NCBI GenBank assembly: GCA_014871385.1
Contig: CM026426.1
Coordinates: 85,019,579-85,083,578 of the forward strand
Reading direction: 5' to 3'
Source: Ceratodon purpureus
Taxonomy: Eukaryota > Streptophyta > Bryopsida > Pseudoditrichales > Ditrichaceae
Length of the DNA: 64,000 nt
In this document: positions 1 to 13,728 of the stretch, in pieces
Layout of the letters: every line of letters begins with the position of its first letter
Numbering within the stretch: position 1 is the stretch's first letter
The notes under the pieces: model-generated
What the model was told of the DNA's origin: nothing
The model's database searches: none
The model's input: only the letters and a program-made list of their open reading frames with translations
Position numbers and translations under genes: made by a program

Positions 1-1500
1 GATATCTTCCGTTAAAGTGTTTATTTTAGACACTCACTATTGATTCAGCGATTACTTTCACTATCGAAGACGAACAAAACCGTACTACCAAAATGATTAA
101 CGCACATTATCGGAAATACCAATAACCGACAGTGTCACTAGTTATTCTAAATCTGATGTTTTATATATTGCATAGGATAAATGTACAAATGTCGTACAAG
201 ATCCAAATATTACATACTGTTTAAGTATTTTTTTCGGAAAGTATTTCGAATAATTATATAATAGTGGAATATAAGCCTAACGTCTGGAATATATTCACGT
301 AGTTAGAGAAAAAAATACGTGTACAGTATTATGCCAATATTTTTATTTATTCATTTAAATAACTTATTCTCATATCTCAAAACTAATCATGCTATTATAA
401 TAATTGAATATAAATTTTATTATATATCACACTACATGTAATAGGGAGTATTAGAATTCAAATTGAAGTAATATTTACTTCCTGAAATAAAATTTCGTGG
501 CGTACATATTTAGAACATATGTATAAACCCCTATAACACAAATTTAACATTTTTTTTCCCAATAATAAAATACCTACGCTATTTTTTTTTTTTTAAACAG
601 GAAACAACATAAAAGTTTGGGTCGACATTCAACATAATCATTTTATAAATCACAATCACTTCGTCACACTCAACCGCGATAAAAAAATATGATATGTATA
701 TCTTATTATACTGTGGTTTTCATCTAACATAGAATGTTCAGATGAAAACTAAATCTCAATTTCATGCAATGAGTATTTAAAAAACTAAAATAAAATAAAA
801 TGACATCCTGTCATCTTAGTGAATACGGTTACAGTATAATATATATTTTGTATTAATTCCGAGGTATATTGCTTTACTTTGAGTTGTACCGTGGAAAGTG
901 ATTATATCTAAAATTTTCATTTAGAAAGATGTTTGCACTAAGCATTATAAGACTCACGTCTTGTAAGAAAATGTATTCCACCTTTGTCTTAACGATATTT
1001 AGGACTAGGTTCTTGTTATAAGATAAACGTACATGCAGAGGATGCTTCCAACTACGATAAGTTAACGATTTTCTGCAGTGGAATATGTGAGATAATTCAA
1101 AATTGAAAGGAGCGTTCAGTATTTGGATCTTTTATGGTGATGAAACTGCACCGATTCTTGGTGACACTGACTGCGCGAGACTCATATTCGTATATCATTC
1201 AGTATTCGTACCGTCAACGTCACAACTTTGTGCAATCTTTACTTATTAGATACTAACATCGTATAATTCGTCGATGTACATGGTAAGCTATTAATCAAGA
1301 CTGAACCCAGTGTCACCAAGAGATAAAATATCAGTGTCACAATCTCAGTTCTTCGTACTACATATTTTTAACAGAGCATTTCTAAATATTCAATACCCAC
1401 ACACACTGAACTGAGTACGATTACACTACTTACCACTATAGTCACTTATGTTACACTCCGCCTCCTCGCCTAGTCCGCTATAATACTGCTTCAAAATCCA
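1..1500. other. AT-rich non-coding stretch
   Basis: There is no convincing reading frame on either strand. The sequence is AT-rich, with short homopolymers around 570-600. Copies of AGTGTCAC or its complement lie near 131, 1161, 1309 and 1333, the same word that is frequent in the MULE locus to the right, so this may be the flank or 3' part of that element. Confidence 0.6.
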
Positions 1501-2006
1501 CGATGAATCATCGAGAGTCTTCTCAGGTAACTATTGAAATAACTCCGGATGGACCTCGCCTTCTTGATTGCCTATCCCCTCGTCACGTGAACAGCACATG
1601 TTGTCCTTCATGCGGTTATGTTGCCGGCAGCGGAAGCAACATTGCGAAGAGGATGGTGGATCAAAAGGAACATCTACAGCACTAGGATCCGGGGAGTTAC
1701 TTAGAGGTCGACATGCTTGCCGGATCGTGGATACATTGCGAAAACACCCACCGAAAACACATACGAACAGAAAAGTACACCCCAGGATTGCTACCTCTAC
1801 AGAACCCAACTCGAGCCTCACTTCAAAAGTAAACATATTTGCAGATCAATCAAAACAACAAATGAAGACTCTAACATTTGAAGACAGTCGTTTACCCAAG
1901 GAGAGGAATCCCTAAAGTACCCTATCACACCCTATGAAATTCGAATATTCCAGGAAGAGTGACTAAGAAGTTTCAATCCTAACCCGGATTGCTTGCACTG
2001 CCTTGG

Positions 2007-5000
2007 TCAAAGTTTACGGGCGACTGGCGGACCTGAATGCTCTAGGAAGTCCTTTCTCCGACCCAATTTGAACCCTAACCCGTCATTTACACTGAAAAAA
2101 GCAGGTTCTCCTACTACCGGATGCACTATTCCTTCTCGCCTCTCTGCCTTCATTCTCCTCAAGCGCCCGAGTGTCAAGTTGAACTCAGCAACGAGGTGCT
2201 CCATCATAAAGGAATCCCCATTAACCTCCTCGGACAAGAGCATCACTTGCTGATACAAAGTGTTAGGCAGATCTTCTGTTCGACACCTTTGAGGGGCTTG
2301 ATTTGGTGTAACGGGTACGCTGGCAGAATCCCCGGATGGCGTGAAAGGGAAGTGTGACTCTACATTAGTTTGTCGACGAGGGGTCAGTAGCTGTTGTAGG
2401 CCTCTGTTCACAGTCCCGGCCATTCTCCCACAACATCGTGCAATAGTTCCTTCAGCAAGGTCTGGGTTCATCATGGTGAGGACCTTCACATGATGTTTGC
2501 ACATGTTACCCCGTTGTGCCCAAACGCAGTTGCACACTCCCCATTCCAAGTCAGGGTTATGTACCGTGTAACGTAGATGCCGATGCTCAGTGGAGGTTAC
2601 CAAAGCGAATCCACCCTCTACCTCCGGCAGTGTCATGTCAGTATCTGGTATTTCTCTCGCTTTAAGAATAGATTCAACTGTGATGTCTTGGAGTTTCTTA
2701 TTGTCCACGAAGCCGTTCTCCTTGCAAAGGTCCTTGAACCAATAGTGGTCGAGCACATCCTCCGTTAATGCAGTGATGCACCAATCCACTCGTCGCCCGG
2801 TCATCCTACTCCTTTCATACCGTAATATGGACTTCGCAAATCCGTGGTAACCCTCAATGGCCGCATTTGTGTCTTGACCGCAGTATTTAAGGTTCCTGAA
2901 TCCCACAACCCACATGTGGGCCTTCTCGACCCAGTACTCTTTCATGTATTCCCAGAACTCCATCTCCTGAGGATATTTTTTCTCTAATTCTTCAATGCGT
3001 GACTTTGCCCATTCTTGTCCCTCCACCCCAGGTCGAGAACTTTTGTCATACATCATTCCACCGAGCTCTTTCATAATAGCTGCTCTTCTAGCATGATCAG
3101 GTATTTTATAACATGAATTTTTCTGCCACGCCCTTCTCACATGCCAGAGACATAGCAAAATCGACGTTTCTGGCCATACCTCGCTGCAGGCAGTGTCACG
3201 ATACGGAATTAAGGATACATAACCGCATAGCACATATGGGACTTGAATCAACATGTGCAAAAGAAGTTATTGTTTCGACATAACACTTCGTGACACTGAC
3301 GCGGAAGCCGTGACATTCAGGTGACAGAACGTGACGTTTTTAACCATGGACCACTAAATAGTTCTATTGCAGTTGTGTTATAGAAATGTGCGACATTGTG
3401 CATCAGAGATGTAGGAAAGGGTGGACTCACTTTATCGCATTGATTTCCCCTTGTGCGCAGTCCACAATGAACGCAGCCGGTTTCCAATCAGGCTTATCTT
3501 CCACCATTCGTGCATTCGGTGCCCTCATCCACGGAGTGAGGTCCACTTCAGCACACTTTGACGTAAGGATGAATGCCACTCGGATTCCATTGTGCCATTC
3601 GTCGAAGACCATGAGTGTGTACAGTGGGAACTATGTCAAACAAACAATCCCAACCAGCCGGAGTTCAAGCAATTCTGAAAAAGAGATCAGTAAAAAATGA
3701 GCGTACAACAGTTCACACAAATTACAGTCACCCGTTTGAGCTTCATTTGCCGCGTATTGAGCACAACTCTGACGAATCACATAGTGGGTTACATAATGCT
3801 GACCTTTCTCTCGTTCGTTCCGAACGAGGCGTCTACTGAAACTGGCCATGCTGCAACATCATCTCTCGCTGCCACTCCGTTTGTATTCCAATTGTGAAAG
3901 GCATGTTCGAGCCAGTGAGTTCTCCGGGAACTATAGTGGGCTTCTCTTTATTTGGTTCGGTGTAGTAGAACACATTCTTGGGATTTCTCTGTACCCACAT
4001 ACGGACACTCTGAGCGTCGTTTTTGTGCAACATGTAAGTCTCTTGGGCCAACTTACCTGAGATATTGCGAATGTCCTTTGTCGTGAGAAACAAGTCCCGC
4101 GTGATGTCCTTCCCTTCCGCCTTATACTGCTTCAGCAGGTCAATATGCTTCCTTATGATCTGGTTTGGAGTGTCTCTACGCCGCAAACAGTCCTCGACAA
4201 ACGACCTTATCTCAGGAGATAGATGAGCAGAAAACGCGCTCCGATCTCCGATCTTCATACCTCCATGTACTATAAAACCGTCTTGGTTTACGTGCTTCTC
4301 CTGAATAATACAAATCTCCGAAATGTGCGGTAAATAAAGGAGCCGCTTCACTGTGAATTGTGCTTGGCAGTCGCTCTTGATTGAGTTCCCCCATCTCTTC
4401 TTGGAGTCACGTTTGATCTTTGGTCGTGGAATCGAGGCGTTGGTCTTCTTTTTTGGATCTGGAAATTCCGCATCCGGAACATCTTGACCCGGGTCCACGA
4501 CTTCCCTCGGTCCTACATTGCCGTCCTCCCCCGACTCCGGTGTCACAGATGCAGCAATCTCTTCCCTGAGCGCGTCTGCAGTGTCACAGAGTATTGATAG
4601 CAATGGTGGGAGACCTTGGGAGACACCTATACAATCGACTACGGAGGGACTGTCTGAAATCGGTAGAGCAGTCTGTGCTATAGGTGGCAGAGGTAATTGT
4701 TCCACAGTACAGCACCCACCTGACAACCCGCTGACGGAACTATGCGCGTGACACTGATGCCTGTCTGTCTGTGTCACAGGAGTCTGTTTTTTTTTTGCGG
4801 GGAGCATATTTCCGCGTTGGTTTTTTAGACACCTTTCCAGTAGGGGGAAGTGAAGGCTCGCAATGTTTCGCAATTCCAGGTAGAGCAGAAGGAAACTGGG
4901 GCTCCCCGGATTGAGGATGTACTGAAGCAGCTTCGGTGCTAGCAGTAAGAGGTGCACAAGGCAAACAGCCCCCTGCAGCTCCCTGCAGAAGATCTAGGAA

Positions 5001-5994
5001 TCCCTTCTTTTTCCTCGGGGCTCTCTTCTTCGGCGGTGCGACATCCGTTACACAGCCAGAGTCCGACGTAGCAGGACATTCAGAACATGCGTCTGCCTTC
5101 CCTTTTGCGCGTGACACTCTCTTCCTAGGTTTTATCGAAGGTGTCCCCTTGACGGTGACACTGGTCCCATTTGAAATTGGTACAGTCTTCTTCCTACTAG
5201 GCTTCTTCCTCGCAGGTACAGAAGCGGTACTGGTGTGATCTTCGTCCACTGGCAGCGCATTCAGGTCCGGAATGTCACGTACATTAGCAGTTTCAGCAGA
5301 GCCCTCACATGCCACTGCAGACAGAGTCTGTCCCTTCGCCTTCCTAGGACTTCGCCTCTTCGGAGAAGGAACCGGGTCCTGTACCATGCAGTCCATTGCG
5401 TCCGTGACAGGTGTCTTCGACTTGAATTTGCGTCTCCGCTTCCTTCCCGGTGAACTCTTAGTCCTTTTCGCTCTAGCTTTCCGGGTCGGGGCGAGTGTGC
5501 TGCCCTCAGGAACACAGTCGGGAACCCTAAGTTTTTTTTTAGGCTTAGGGAGGAGGTCCTCAGAGATTGGCTTCACAATATTTGAAAAATCCTTCGGTCC
5601 GTATTCGCATCTGAACCTGTGAAGGCAACAATAGTATTTGTCCATCTCGACTCATGTTGGGCTTACGGTTCTCCTTGTTAGCACGGAATTTGCACTGTGC
5701 ACCTTCTCGACCACACTGCATACCTTCAATGAAGTCCCGAACTCTATCAGTGGGAACATAGCATTGTTGAACTACGTGAGATTTCTTGTGCTCACCTCGT
5801 GGGGGACGATATTCGAGCTCCCAGCTCAGATCGCGCGGTCCGAAAATGCCTACAGGAGGGTACTGAACGCGGTCCTCGATTGCCTATAATAAGAGTTTAT
5901 GGTTGTCAATGCCACAGGGATCTACATCTAACCTAACACCATCGACGTCCATTGCACCTGGTAACACTGCGTTAATGCCCTCCTGGCTGCCCAT
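2007..5994 (-). pseudogene. Mutator-like (MULE/FAR1-type) transposase, broken
   Basis: A transposase gene on the minus strand. The N-terminal part starts near 5994 (ATG, MGSQEG) and runs into VPTDRVRDFIEGMQCGREGAQCKF. A Lys/Pro/Arg-rich region with repeated PRKKK-like basic patches (5645-4740) follows. Then come a FAR1-like DNA-binding segment and the start of the MULE domain (4957-3833), ending TEWQREMMLQHG then VDASFGTN. The next exon reads FPLYTLMVFDEWHNG (about 3627-3437). The last exon (about 3209-2007) holds LCLWHVRRAW and a SWIM zinc finger (CNC, eight residues, CKH; about 2550-2490). An intron of about 230 bp is supported by donor GTGAGT near 3438 and acceptor CTGCAG near 3210, which restore the family's frame. 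Reading frames break near 5650 and 3840, so the copy is probably dead. Such proteins cut and move DNA in the nucleus. Confidence 0.75.
3210..3438 (-). other. MULE intron rich in GTGACA words
   Basis: This intron interrupts the MULE transposase domain between INAI and EVWPETS. It contains GTGACACT twice (complement near 3192, direct near 3290) and the cluster GTGACATTCAGGTGACAGAA near 3310. One copy lies directly before the acceptor. Confidence 0.6.
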
Positions 5995-7052
5995 CGAGAT
6001 GACGATGTTATAGTCCACAGACGTAGACAATCACCCGGATCCTAAATGCCGCAACCGAGGAATGGGCTTTGGGTGGTATCACAGAAACCCTACAGAGGAA
6101 CCGTAGTGACATTGATCATCTGCAGAGACGGCGTACATCTCGTGAGTACCAAACGACCCCACAAACATTACAATCACAATGCATTCCCGGTATCAGAGAA
6201 GAAGAATACGTCGACAAAGAAAAACGATCGAAGCCATCAATCGACAACTGACGAGGAGCGAAGCGAATACAAAAACACTAGAAACCTAGACACTGGAAAC
6301 CCTAGTCGAGACATGTTGGGCGATGCGGGTTTATGACGTCAGTGTGACGTCATATTTTTCGGGCTCACAGTGAGATCGTCGGTTCCAGTGTCTCAGGGTC
6401 AGGCAGTGTTTAGTGTCACATGCGTCTCGACGGGCGGAGTGTCTCGGGGCTCGTAGTGTCACGCGTGAGGTGGATTTTACCGGATTCGCGAGTTACGGAA
6501 TCCGTCGGATCGAGGAAAACGCAGGTGGCCACCGTGGCGGGCCACGGCGCACGACGCGACGGGACCCACCATTCCTACATGCGAAATAGCGTTCTCCCAG
6601 GAATTCGTAGCCCTTGAAACCCTGACCAATACACTTTGAGAGCGGAAACAATGCCCAGGCAGCGCGAGGTTCCGGCATTTCACATAGAGCGGTCCATTTC
6701 AAATCATTTGGGATTACAAGAATATCCTTGTGGGTGTTTCTGATGTTGCGGTGGCCGGATAAGACAAGCAAACACAATAGGGAAACATCACAGGCAGTAT
6801 GGTCGAAACTCATACTTGCCTTACCCCCTTATGGTATGATTTGAATTTCAGCCTCAACGTGAATTCGTATCCATTTGTTTTATTAGCATGTAGATTTTGA
6901 GTATTCGAGATGCACTTTCTTTTATTAAGGTTCATTTATCTCCGACTTGGCAGAGTGTGGATGGTCGAAATGTGAGAGGCCTTGTGCAGCAACCAGAATT
7001 CGGAGAAGAGTTCTACCATAGAGACAGGGAGAATCCTTAGTCCCCGGATTTT
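5995..7052. other. Upstream region of two divergent transposase genes
   Basis: I see no supported gene here; the short frames overlap on both strands. The stretch 6317-6470 is dense in AGTGTCAC, CAGTGTGACGTCA and AGTGTCTC words and probably forms the promoter or terminal region of the MULE on the left. The boundary with the CACTA element on the right is not visible. Confidence 0.45.
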
Positions 7053-7484
7053 GTGTGGCCAAATGTGGATGGTGTAGAATACCAGCAAATGATGTATTCC
7101 GCCTTCCGGCATGCAAACGCATTGCATGCAGACTCTGCGGGGGACCCAAGAAATTTTGGAGCTGAAGCGGAAATGGAAGAAGAGGAATGCGATGACGTTC
7201 ACTTTGAGAATCTCATCAAGGAGACTCTCGACCCCGTTTATCCTGGTTGTCGTGAGAACAGACTGCAGTCCAGAATTGTTTTGATGAGTCTAGCTTCCGT
7301 ATATGGTGTGTCAGACGCCTTTCTGTTGGCTCTACTCACATACTTGGCAGGGAGTTTACTGCCGAAAACAAACTGCTTACCTAGGACCGCGTATGAGCTG
7401 AAAACAATGATCTTGAAGCTCGGACTACAACATCAGCGAATTCATAGCTGCCGCAAGGGTCACATTCTCTACGAAGGCCTCGAC

Positions 7485-7817
7485 AACGGTCTGTTGAACT
7501 CCTGTCCTAAATGCAACCGCAAGTCTTTGGTCAACACATCTTTGTATTTTTCAATAACTTTCATTATGTTTCGAGGCACCTTAGGCCCAATTACACCGGG
7601 TTGCTTAGTGTCATCAACATAAGCTTCCTTCAGCACGAACACAAAATGAACATCTCCTAACTCTTCAGGAGTTTGTACCAAACAAATTGCCTTACCCGTC
7701 AAAACAGGGAGAGTTGTATGTGGGACCGTCGTCGACCCTGGAATATACCTTGATCGGTTGCATTTAGGACAGGAGTTCAACAGACCAAGGTATATTCCGG
7801 GGTCGACGACGGTCCCA
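7485..7817. repeat. Foldback insert with gypsy fragment inside the CACTA gene
   Basis: About 32 bases at 7488-7520 recur inverted at 7753-7785, and about 28 bases at 7721-7750 recur inverted at 7788-7817. Between them, on the minus strand, lies a frame resembling the start of a Ty3/gypsy reverse transcriptase (TGKAICLVQTPEELG and IEKYKDVLTKDL). Removing 7521-7785 would rejoin CPKCNR to RYIPGS as the transposase family expects, so the block is a secondary rearrangement, probably a template switch carrying a retrotransposon scrap. Confidence 0.65.
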
Positions 7818-8675
7818 GCTTCTATTACTAGGTATTTTCCTCTGGTGCCCAAACTTGTACGAATTTACCGATGTCCCAAACTGTCAGAGTTGTTGGAGCA
7901 TCATGCGAATGCTCCTTTTGATGGGAGAAACATGACGTCTGTTGCACATAGTTTTCAGTGGCAAGAAATAACAAGGATGTACCCTGAGTTTGCGGATTAC
8001 TCATCTCATCTCCAACTTGCTTTGATAGTTGATGGTGTCTGTCCTCACAGCCACCAAAATTCAAACCACTCTACATGGATTGTATTAGTGGCAGTTTACA
8101 ATCTCCCTAGTTGGCTTACTACAAAGAAGTTTTTCCTGAATTTGTCATTGTTGATCCCCGGTCCACGAGCACCGACTTCGGAGACATTTGATGTCTATTT
8201 GAAACCGCTAGTAATGGATTTATTAAAGCTCTGGCATGGAGTTCCGGCAATCAATGTGTCTCGGCCCATAGGAGAGCGGGCTTTTACCTTAAGGGCGATG
8301 TTGATGTGGACAGTTAGCGATTTCCCAGCCCTCGGTCTTCTCTCGGGTCACACACTTAAGGGATACTTGGCCTGCTTTGTGTGCGGGGCTGAAGCCTGCG
8401 CGGAGCACTCAAGGTTTCTGTCCAAGATGATTTACCTTGGCGCGCGTCGGTTTCTTCATCCTGCTCACAGGTTTCAGCGTTGTAGAGCCGCATTTAAGGG
8501 AGATGCGGAACATCGGCCGCCGCTCGTGAGACGTTCTGGTGCTCAGATTCTGGCTGAGGGAAGAATGCGGGACGAATTTCTTCGGAATGGCGGTGTAGAA
8601 GACTCAGTTGCAGATCCCGTCAAGGAGCATGGCGTTAAGAGGGCCAGCGTCTTATTTGCACTTCCTTACTGGAAG

Positions 8676-9756
8676 GTATGTGAAGTGCATATTTTATTTC
8701 GTTTTTCATTACTTTGCTTGGTGTCGTTATTGAGCTTCGTCTTATTTACGTGGTTGGTCTTATTTAGGTGCTCTGCTTTATTTATGTGATATATCAGCAT
8801 TCCGCGTTTGGTGTCATTACTGAATTCTGTTTAGTTTACGTCGGTGGTTTGGATCTTAAAGCATGGATCTCAATCTGGAGGTTCGTTTAATTTATGTGAT
8901 TCGGCTCATTCAGGTGCTTTTTTTCATATATGTGATTGATCAACATTCTGTGTTTGGTGGAATTACTGTTTTCGGACTAATTTATGTGCCTGACTTGCAT
9001 TTCTAGGATTGGTTTTTCTATAATTCTCTCATACTCTTCAGGAGTTCTGAGAATCCATTAAACGACATACGTAGAAGTCCATGTCTAGTTTAGGAAGATA
9101 GTCCTTTTTAAAATTCTCACCAAAATGTATGTCTGTGGGTGCCATCGACAGAAGCCTCTGGTACGACTATAGATAGCCCGGATGAAGGGAATTTAATGAC
9201 CTCTTGAATGCACCGCGGATCACGTTTCATTAGTTCAGAATGATGTCCATCTTCGAATGTACTAAAATCAGATAAATGTGGCATTCTTTTCGATGGTCCG
9301 TTTCACAATACATACGTAACGTCACTGTCTTTAACTGTTGTCAGTGGCTTCATGTGTTTATGCAATTTCGAAACTTATATTATACGGTGAGGGGCTATTC
9401 TTCAAGTATAGGTCACGATGTAGTTTAATGTCACGTACCTCTAGCAACGACCTGAGTGTTCTCGAATTCTTAATTTTTTTCGTTTTTGATTTATTTTTTG
9501 TGTTATGACCTGTAGGCGAATACTGTAATTTCTGATTCCGTGTATCTAATACAGGGGATGTGTATTTGTTAATGAGGTTGATGTATACCTGTCTGAAACG
9601 TCAAGCATACACATGGGATTCATTCATGTTTTAAGTGGACGTAGATTATGACTATATGTTTTATCAGTGATGCACGGTATTCTCCCAGTTGTTGCATTAT
9701 TCCGAAACTGAACCACATTGGAACTGAAATGTTGATCCTGTATGTTTTCTATGCAG
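8676..9756 (+). other. CACTA intron with degenerate tandem repeat
   Basis: The intron runs from GTATGT to TATGCAG. Within it a unit of about 90 bases (about 8763-8860) recurs at about 8916-9005. Both copies share an AGGTGCT start, TATGTGAT, and GTGTTTGGTG in the same order. The rest holds no visible gene. Confidence 0.5.
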
Positions 9757-11762
9757 GATCTCCCTGTCAAAAACACAGTTGATGTCACGCACACGGAGAA
9801 AAACATAGCCAAAAATCTAATTAGAACTCTTTTCGGAGAAAAGGACACACCCAAGGTTAGGCTGGATTTGCAGTCAAGAATCATCTGGCCTCATCTATGG
9901 CTTCGACAAATGAGGGACGACGCCAACAAATCATACATGCCTGATGCTAAGTATGTTCTTTCGAAACCTGATCGTGAGAAGTTTCTGAAAATTTTAAAGT
10001 CTTTGAAAATGCCACGTCACTGCTGCAGTTCACTGTATTCGAAGATAAGTAAAGGCAAGTTGAGTGGGTTGAAGTCACACGACTACCATGTACTATTATA
10101 GGACATCCTTTCACTTTGTCTCAGAGATGTTGGAGATCCACGTACCACCGCAACCATAGTTAGACTCAGTAGAATATTCCGTAAAATATGCAGTAAATAT
10201 GTAGATGTCGAGACACGTGAGACTCTGTTTTTAGAGTGTGCCGAGACATTGTGTTTGTTAGAGAAGGAATTCCCCCCTGCTTTCTTTAACGTCATGGTGC
10301 ATCTGACAATACATGTTGTCGAAGAGCTTTTTCTGTGTGGTCCAGTTCACGTTAGGTGGATGTACCCATACGAACGTTATTTCCAAACTCTGAAGGGGTT
10401 CGTGAGAAATCTGGCCAAGCCAGAGGGCTGCATGGCAAAGGGCTATGAAGTGGAGTAGGCCTGCGGGTTCGTGGGGGAATTTGTATCGGATGATGTGGGG
10501 AGCTTCAGGAGGGTGTGGGATTCAGAGGAGGATCCTATCCAGAATGATGTTGTTCTCGAAGGGAATCCAAAATGCCGCGTCCTTGACTTGCTTCTACAGC
10601 GTCACATGCATTCGTTTGTGCTCAAAAATGCAGATGCCATCGAACCTTACAGACTGTACGTTTTTTTATTCCTCTTTCATTATCCTGATGCTGTTTGAAG
10701 TCAGTGGAGTTGTTTGTTTCCTTCAAGTTCTGGTTATCCTATATACAGTTAACGTCCTTCATGACCGACACGACATGAAACTTCTACGTATGACCTATTC
10801 TTCGCACTCTGCATGCTTACATATTTATGTTCACAACTTCTAATTCAGGCTCTAATTTACTGCAACGTCGTTTTTGCTTTGGCAGTCGTTATGCTTCGTT
10901 GGCACAGGAACGAACTCAAGCACGTCAGCAGTGGCGCTCTCGGCATGGTGGTCGCGGTGGATCTCGGGCTCCCAATTACCCTATAAACGTAAGTGAGTTA
11001 CAACCTTTCCCGGATTGGCTGAGGGATACGGTCCAGAATGAGATTGATACAGGAGCCTATGTTGACAAAATGGTTGAAGCGACCTCTAAATTCCCTTCTA
11101 TGGTCGCCCAAAAATACAAAAGTATGTACTGTTACGGATACCACCTGAGAGTGAAAAGTGCAGAGACAGGTTTGAAGACATGCGACTCTGGTATAGCAGG
11201 AACTTTCATGAGAGATTGCAGAGCAGGTGTTGGAGATCGCAACATTGTTACTGCACCTGTAGAGTATGTCGGCAATTTGGATGAAATAATTGAATTAGAT
11301 TATGGCATATTCACTCAAGTAGTTTTAGTTGCTTCTTGGGTAAAAGCAAACTACATAGGACAGAATGCTACCGTCAAAAAGGATAAGTGGGGATTTACCT
11401 TGGCGAACTTCAACAGAATGATAGAATTTGGACAAGATTCGTTTGCTCTTCCCTCCCATGTGCAGCAGGTATGCTACTCTGATTGTACTGATTCACCCGG
11501 CTGGCGTGTTGTTTTGAGGACGGAACCGCGTGGAAGAAGAGTCGTTGGCTCATTAGGAGACAGGGAAGAGGGATCGCTCTTCGAAGCAGGTGCGAACGAG
11601 GACTTCGAAGGACCAAGAGCTCCGGAAATAATATCTGAAAATCCATTTCGTCCTTCAGATGGAGGCAGGGTGCTTACCTGTGAGAATCTTTTTGAACATA
11701 TTGAGGCAGAAATCCCCGAAGTTTTCGATAGGACACTCGGTGCGTCGTCTGAATTTGACTGA

Positions 11763-13728
11763 GGTTTTCCAAGCTTGGACGACATTCCCGCAAACAGTAT
11801 GTGATACTTTTCTAACGCCATTTTCTGTTGTCGGTTGTTCTTGCATATCTTGTTGTACCTTAAGGAGTATACTCTATATACATGTTTGTAAATTCCACTG
11901 AAGAGGTATCCCAATGTGGTTCTGATGCCTTTTTTATTTTTACCGCAGACGTCTCAGAGAGAATCTAATTGGCCCAGCAATGGACTCGTAAGGGACCCTT
12001 AGTTCTCGGAACTGAACGTCACTCTAAGATACAGTATGCAACTTTTCTCTTTGAGAGTCTGGCGTTATGTAGTACGACCTCATGCCCGAAAATTTACTAT
12101 TTCTGACCGCATATCCCATGGTGCTTCAACTTTTTGGACCACAGCTGTGGTTGGATGTTCCACGTGTCTATAGTTGATGTTTTATGAATTTGTATTCCTT
12201 GACTTCCCAGAGTACTTGTTTGGAGTGTGTGTATTACTTTCATTTCAGTGATTAAGCTTTCGTGTCATTCTGTAACGACAAGTGTGGGAGTTGAGATTAA
12301 ACAGTGCCTGGACACTGTTCCAAAGTATGATTATGCATTTTCCCTTTCTATCCTCAGTCAGAACTAATCAACTTTTTTAATTTGCAATCTTCAGTTCTTG
12401 TATTTATTATGATCTGATGTCCATATCTGTTTCACAATGCTGCACTTTGCAAATCCTGGAGGTGGTAGCATGTACTTGAATCTATTCAATCGTACCTGTT
12501 TTTGAAGATGTACGTGATAATCTATGCCCACGAAAACTAGATATCTGTCCTCTTCTTTCCACTAATGCGTTTTCACTCAGTACAGATAGTAATTGCTTTC
12601 AATGGGTACCACACACTAATTTGCAGCTACATCAGCTGTAATTAGGGTAATGGAGTGCTTTCCTATAAGAAGGCTGTACTACAATTTATGGGACCATTCA
12701 GTAAGGTATCTTTTGCATGCCTAGGAAATCAATCAATTTCTGATTAATTTTATTTCTTCTTCTTCAAATATAGACTGATTTTTTTTTATTAATAAACATA
12801 CTTGAGTCCGATGTCTGTGACGGTGTGCATACTCATGTAGAACCGTATAAACCTATTGTGGATTATTGTCGTCATTGCATTTGTGCTTGAATCCGAGTAT
12901 TTAGGCGTCTTAGGTCATTCAGGATGGTGTTAGTCATCTCCTCTACTCGGTTTGTGCTTCTTCCTGGGAATCACAATACTGCTGAGCTCCGCTCAGATGT
13001 TTCTTTAATTTAATTTTTTTTCCGACTCCCTGAAGTCATTGACGGAACTTTTGTTACTTCACAGACAATATTATGTTTGGTCAGAACTTACCTGTTTTCG
13101 ATTATAGAGTGCAGGGTATTCTGAAGATCTAACTTCTCCAGAGCCGCTACTGTTTTCTCTTAGATGAACGGACAGTGGATCTCGTGGTAGCGGAGATTAG
13201 ACTCATATGTTTTGGTAATATGTCGATGCATTATTTATTTTCAAAACTCCTTTAGTAATATTGTGTATTTTGGATAGGGACTCCGTTACCCAATGTATTT
13301 CTCATATGCACAAGCTTCCAATCATCGTTTGCTAACATAATCTTTTGTTAAAATCATTAATGTTTTTTTTTTGTTGTACAGGCATTATGGAGTTCAATTG
13401 AATCATCTTAATCACTTATCATGATTAAGATGTGATAATCTTACTCATGATTTACGGCTCCCACAAACTTGGAGATAATCAGGTACAATCTTCCACACGC
13501 AGATATGGGACCTCCTGGGCAAAATCTGTAATCATTCTAATAAGTATGCCTACACTATGCTCTTTAGTCTAGAAACTGAGCACTCTCGCAGTAGGCAACT
13601 CCACCTTCTCAAAGCTTCAAGCCTGTTTCCTCATTTTCTGTATAAATGAGTTCTTTGCATCCTGTTAACGTGTCTCCCACTGCTACTTTCTCTGCTATCT
13701 CTACTGCTCTCATAATTCGTCTTTTTGA
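11763..13728. other. Non-coding stretch after the CACTA gene
   Basis: I see no supported gene. A hairpin with arms CATCTTAATCA and TGATTAAGATG around a 7-base loop lies at about 13404-13432. The stretch probably contains the 3' end of the CACTA element, but I could not define a terminal repeat. Confidence 0.45.

Larger units (their letters stand above)
7053..11762 (+). pseudogene. CACTA (En/Spm) TNP2-like transposase, broken
   Basis: Four blocks follow the family order. (1) 7053-7520 and 7786-8675: the Transposase_21 domain (DPVYPGCREN, HSCRKGH, NSCPKCNR, then RYIPGSTTVP, ITRYFPLVPKL, LIVDGVCP, LSGHTLKGYLACFVC), split by an inverted-duplication insert. (2) Intron 8676-9756 (GTATGT to CAG). 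(3) 9757 to about 10656: VDVTHTEKN and LKSHDYHVLL, then the DUF4218 part (FNVMVHLTIHVVEEL, VRWMYPYERY). (4) After an intron, about 10850-11762: the DUF4216 part (ETGLKTCDSGIAGTF, YVGNLDEIIELDYGIF, QQVCYSDC). TAG stops at 10099-10101 and 10456-10458 interrupt an otherwise open frame where relatives have Gln or Glu. These stops and the insert make this a dead copy. The protein would bind element ends and catalyse transposition. Confidence 0.82.

Noticed and set aside
1503..1915. Overlapping short frames of 60-115 codons
   Set aside because: Three frames on both strands overlap, none with a domain or a coding-like composition.
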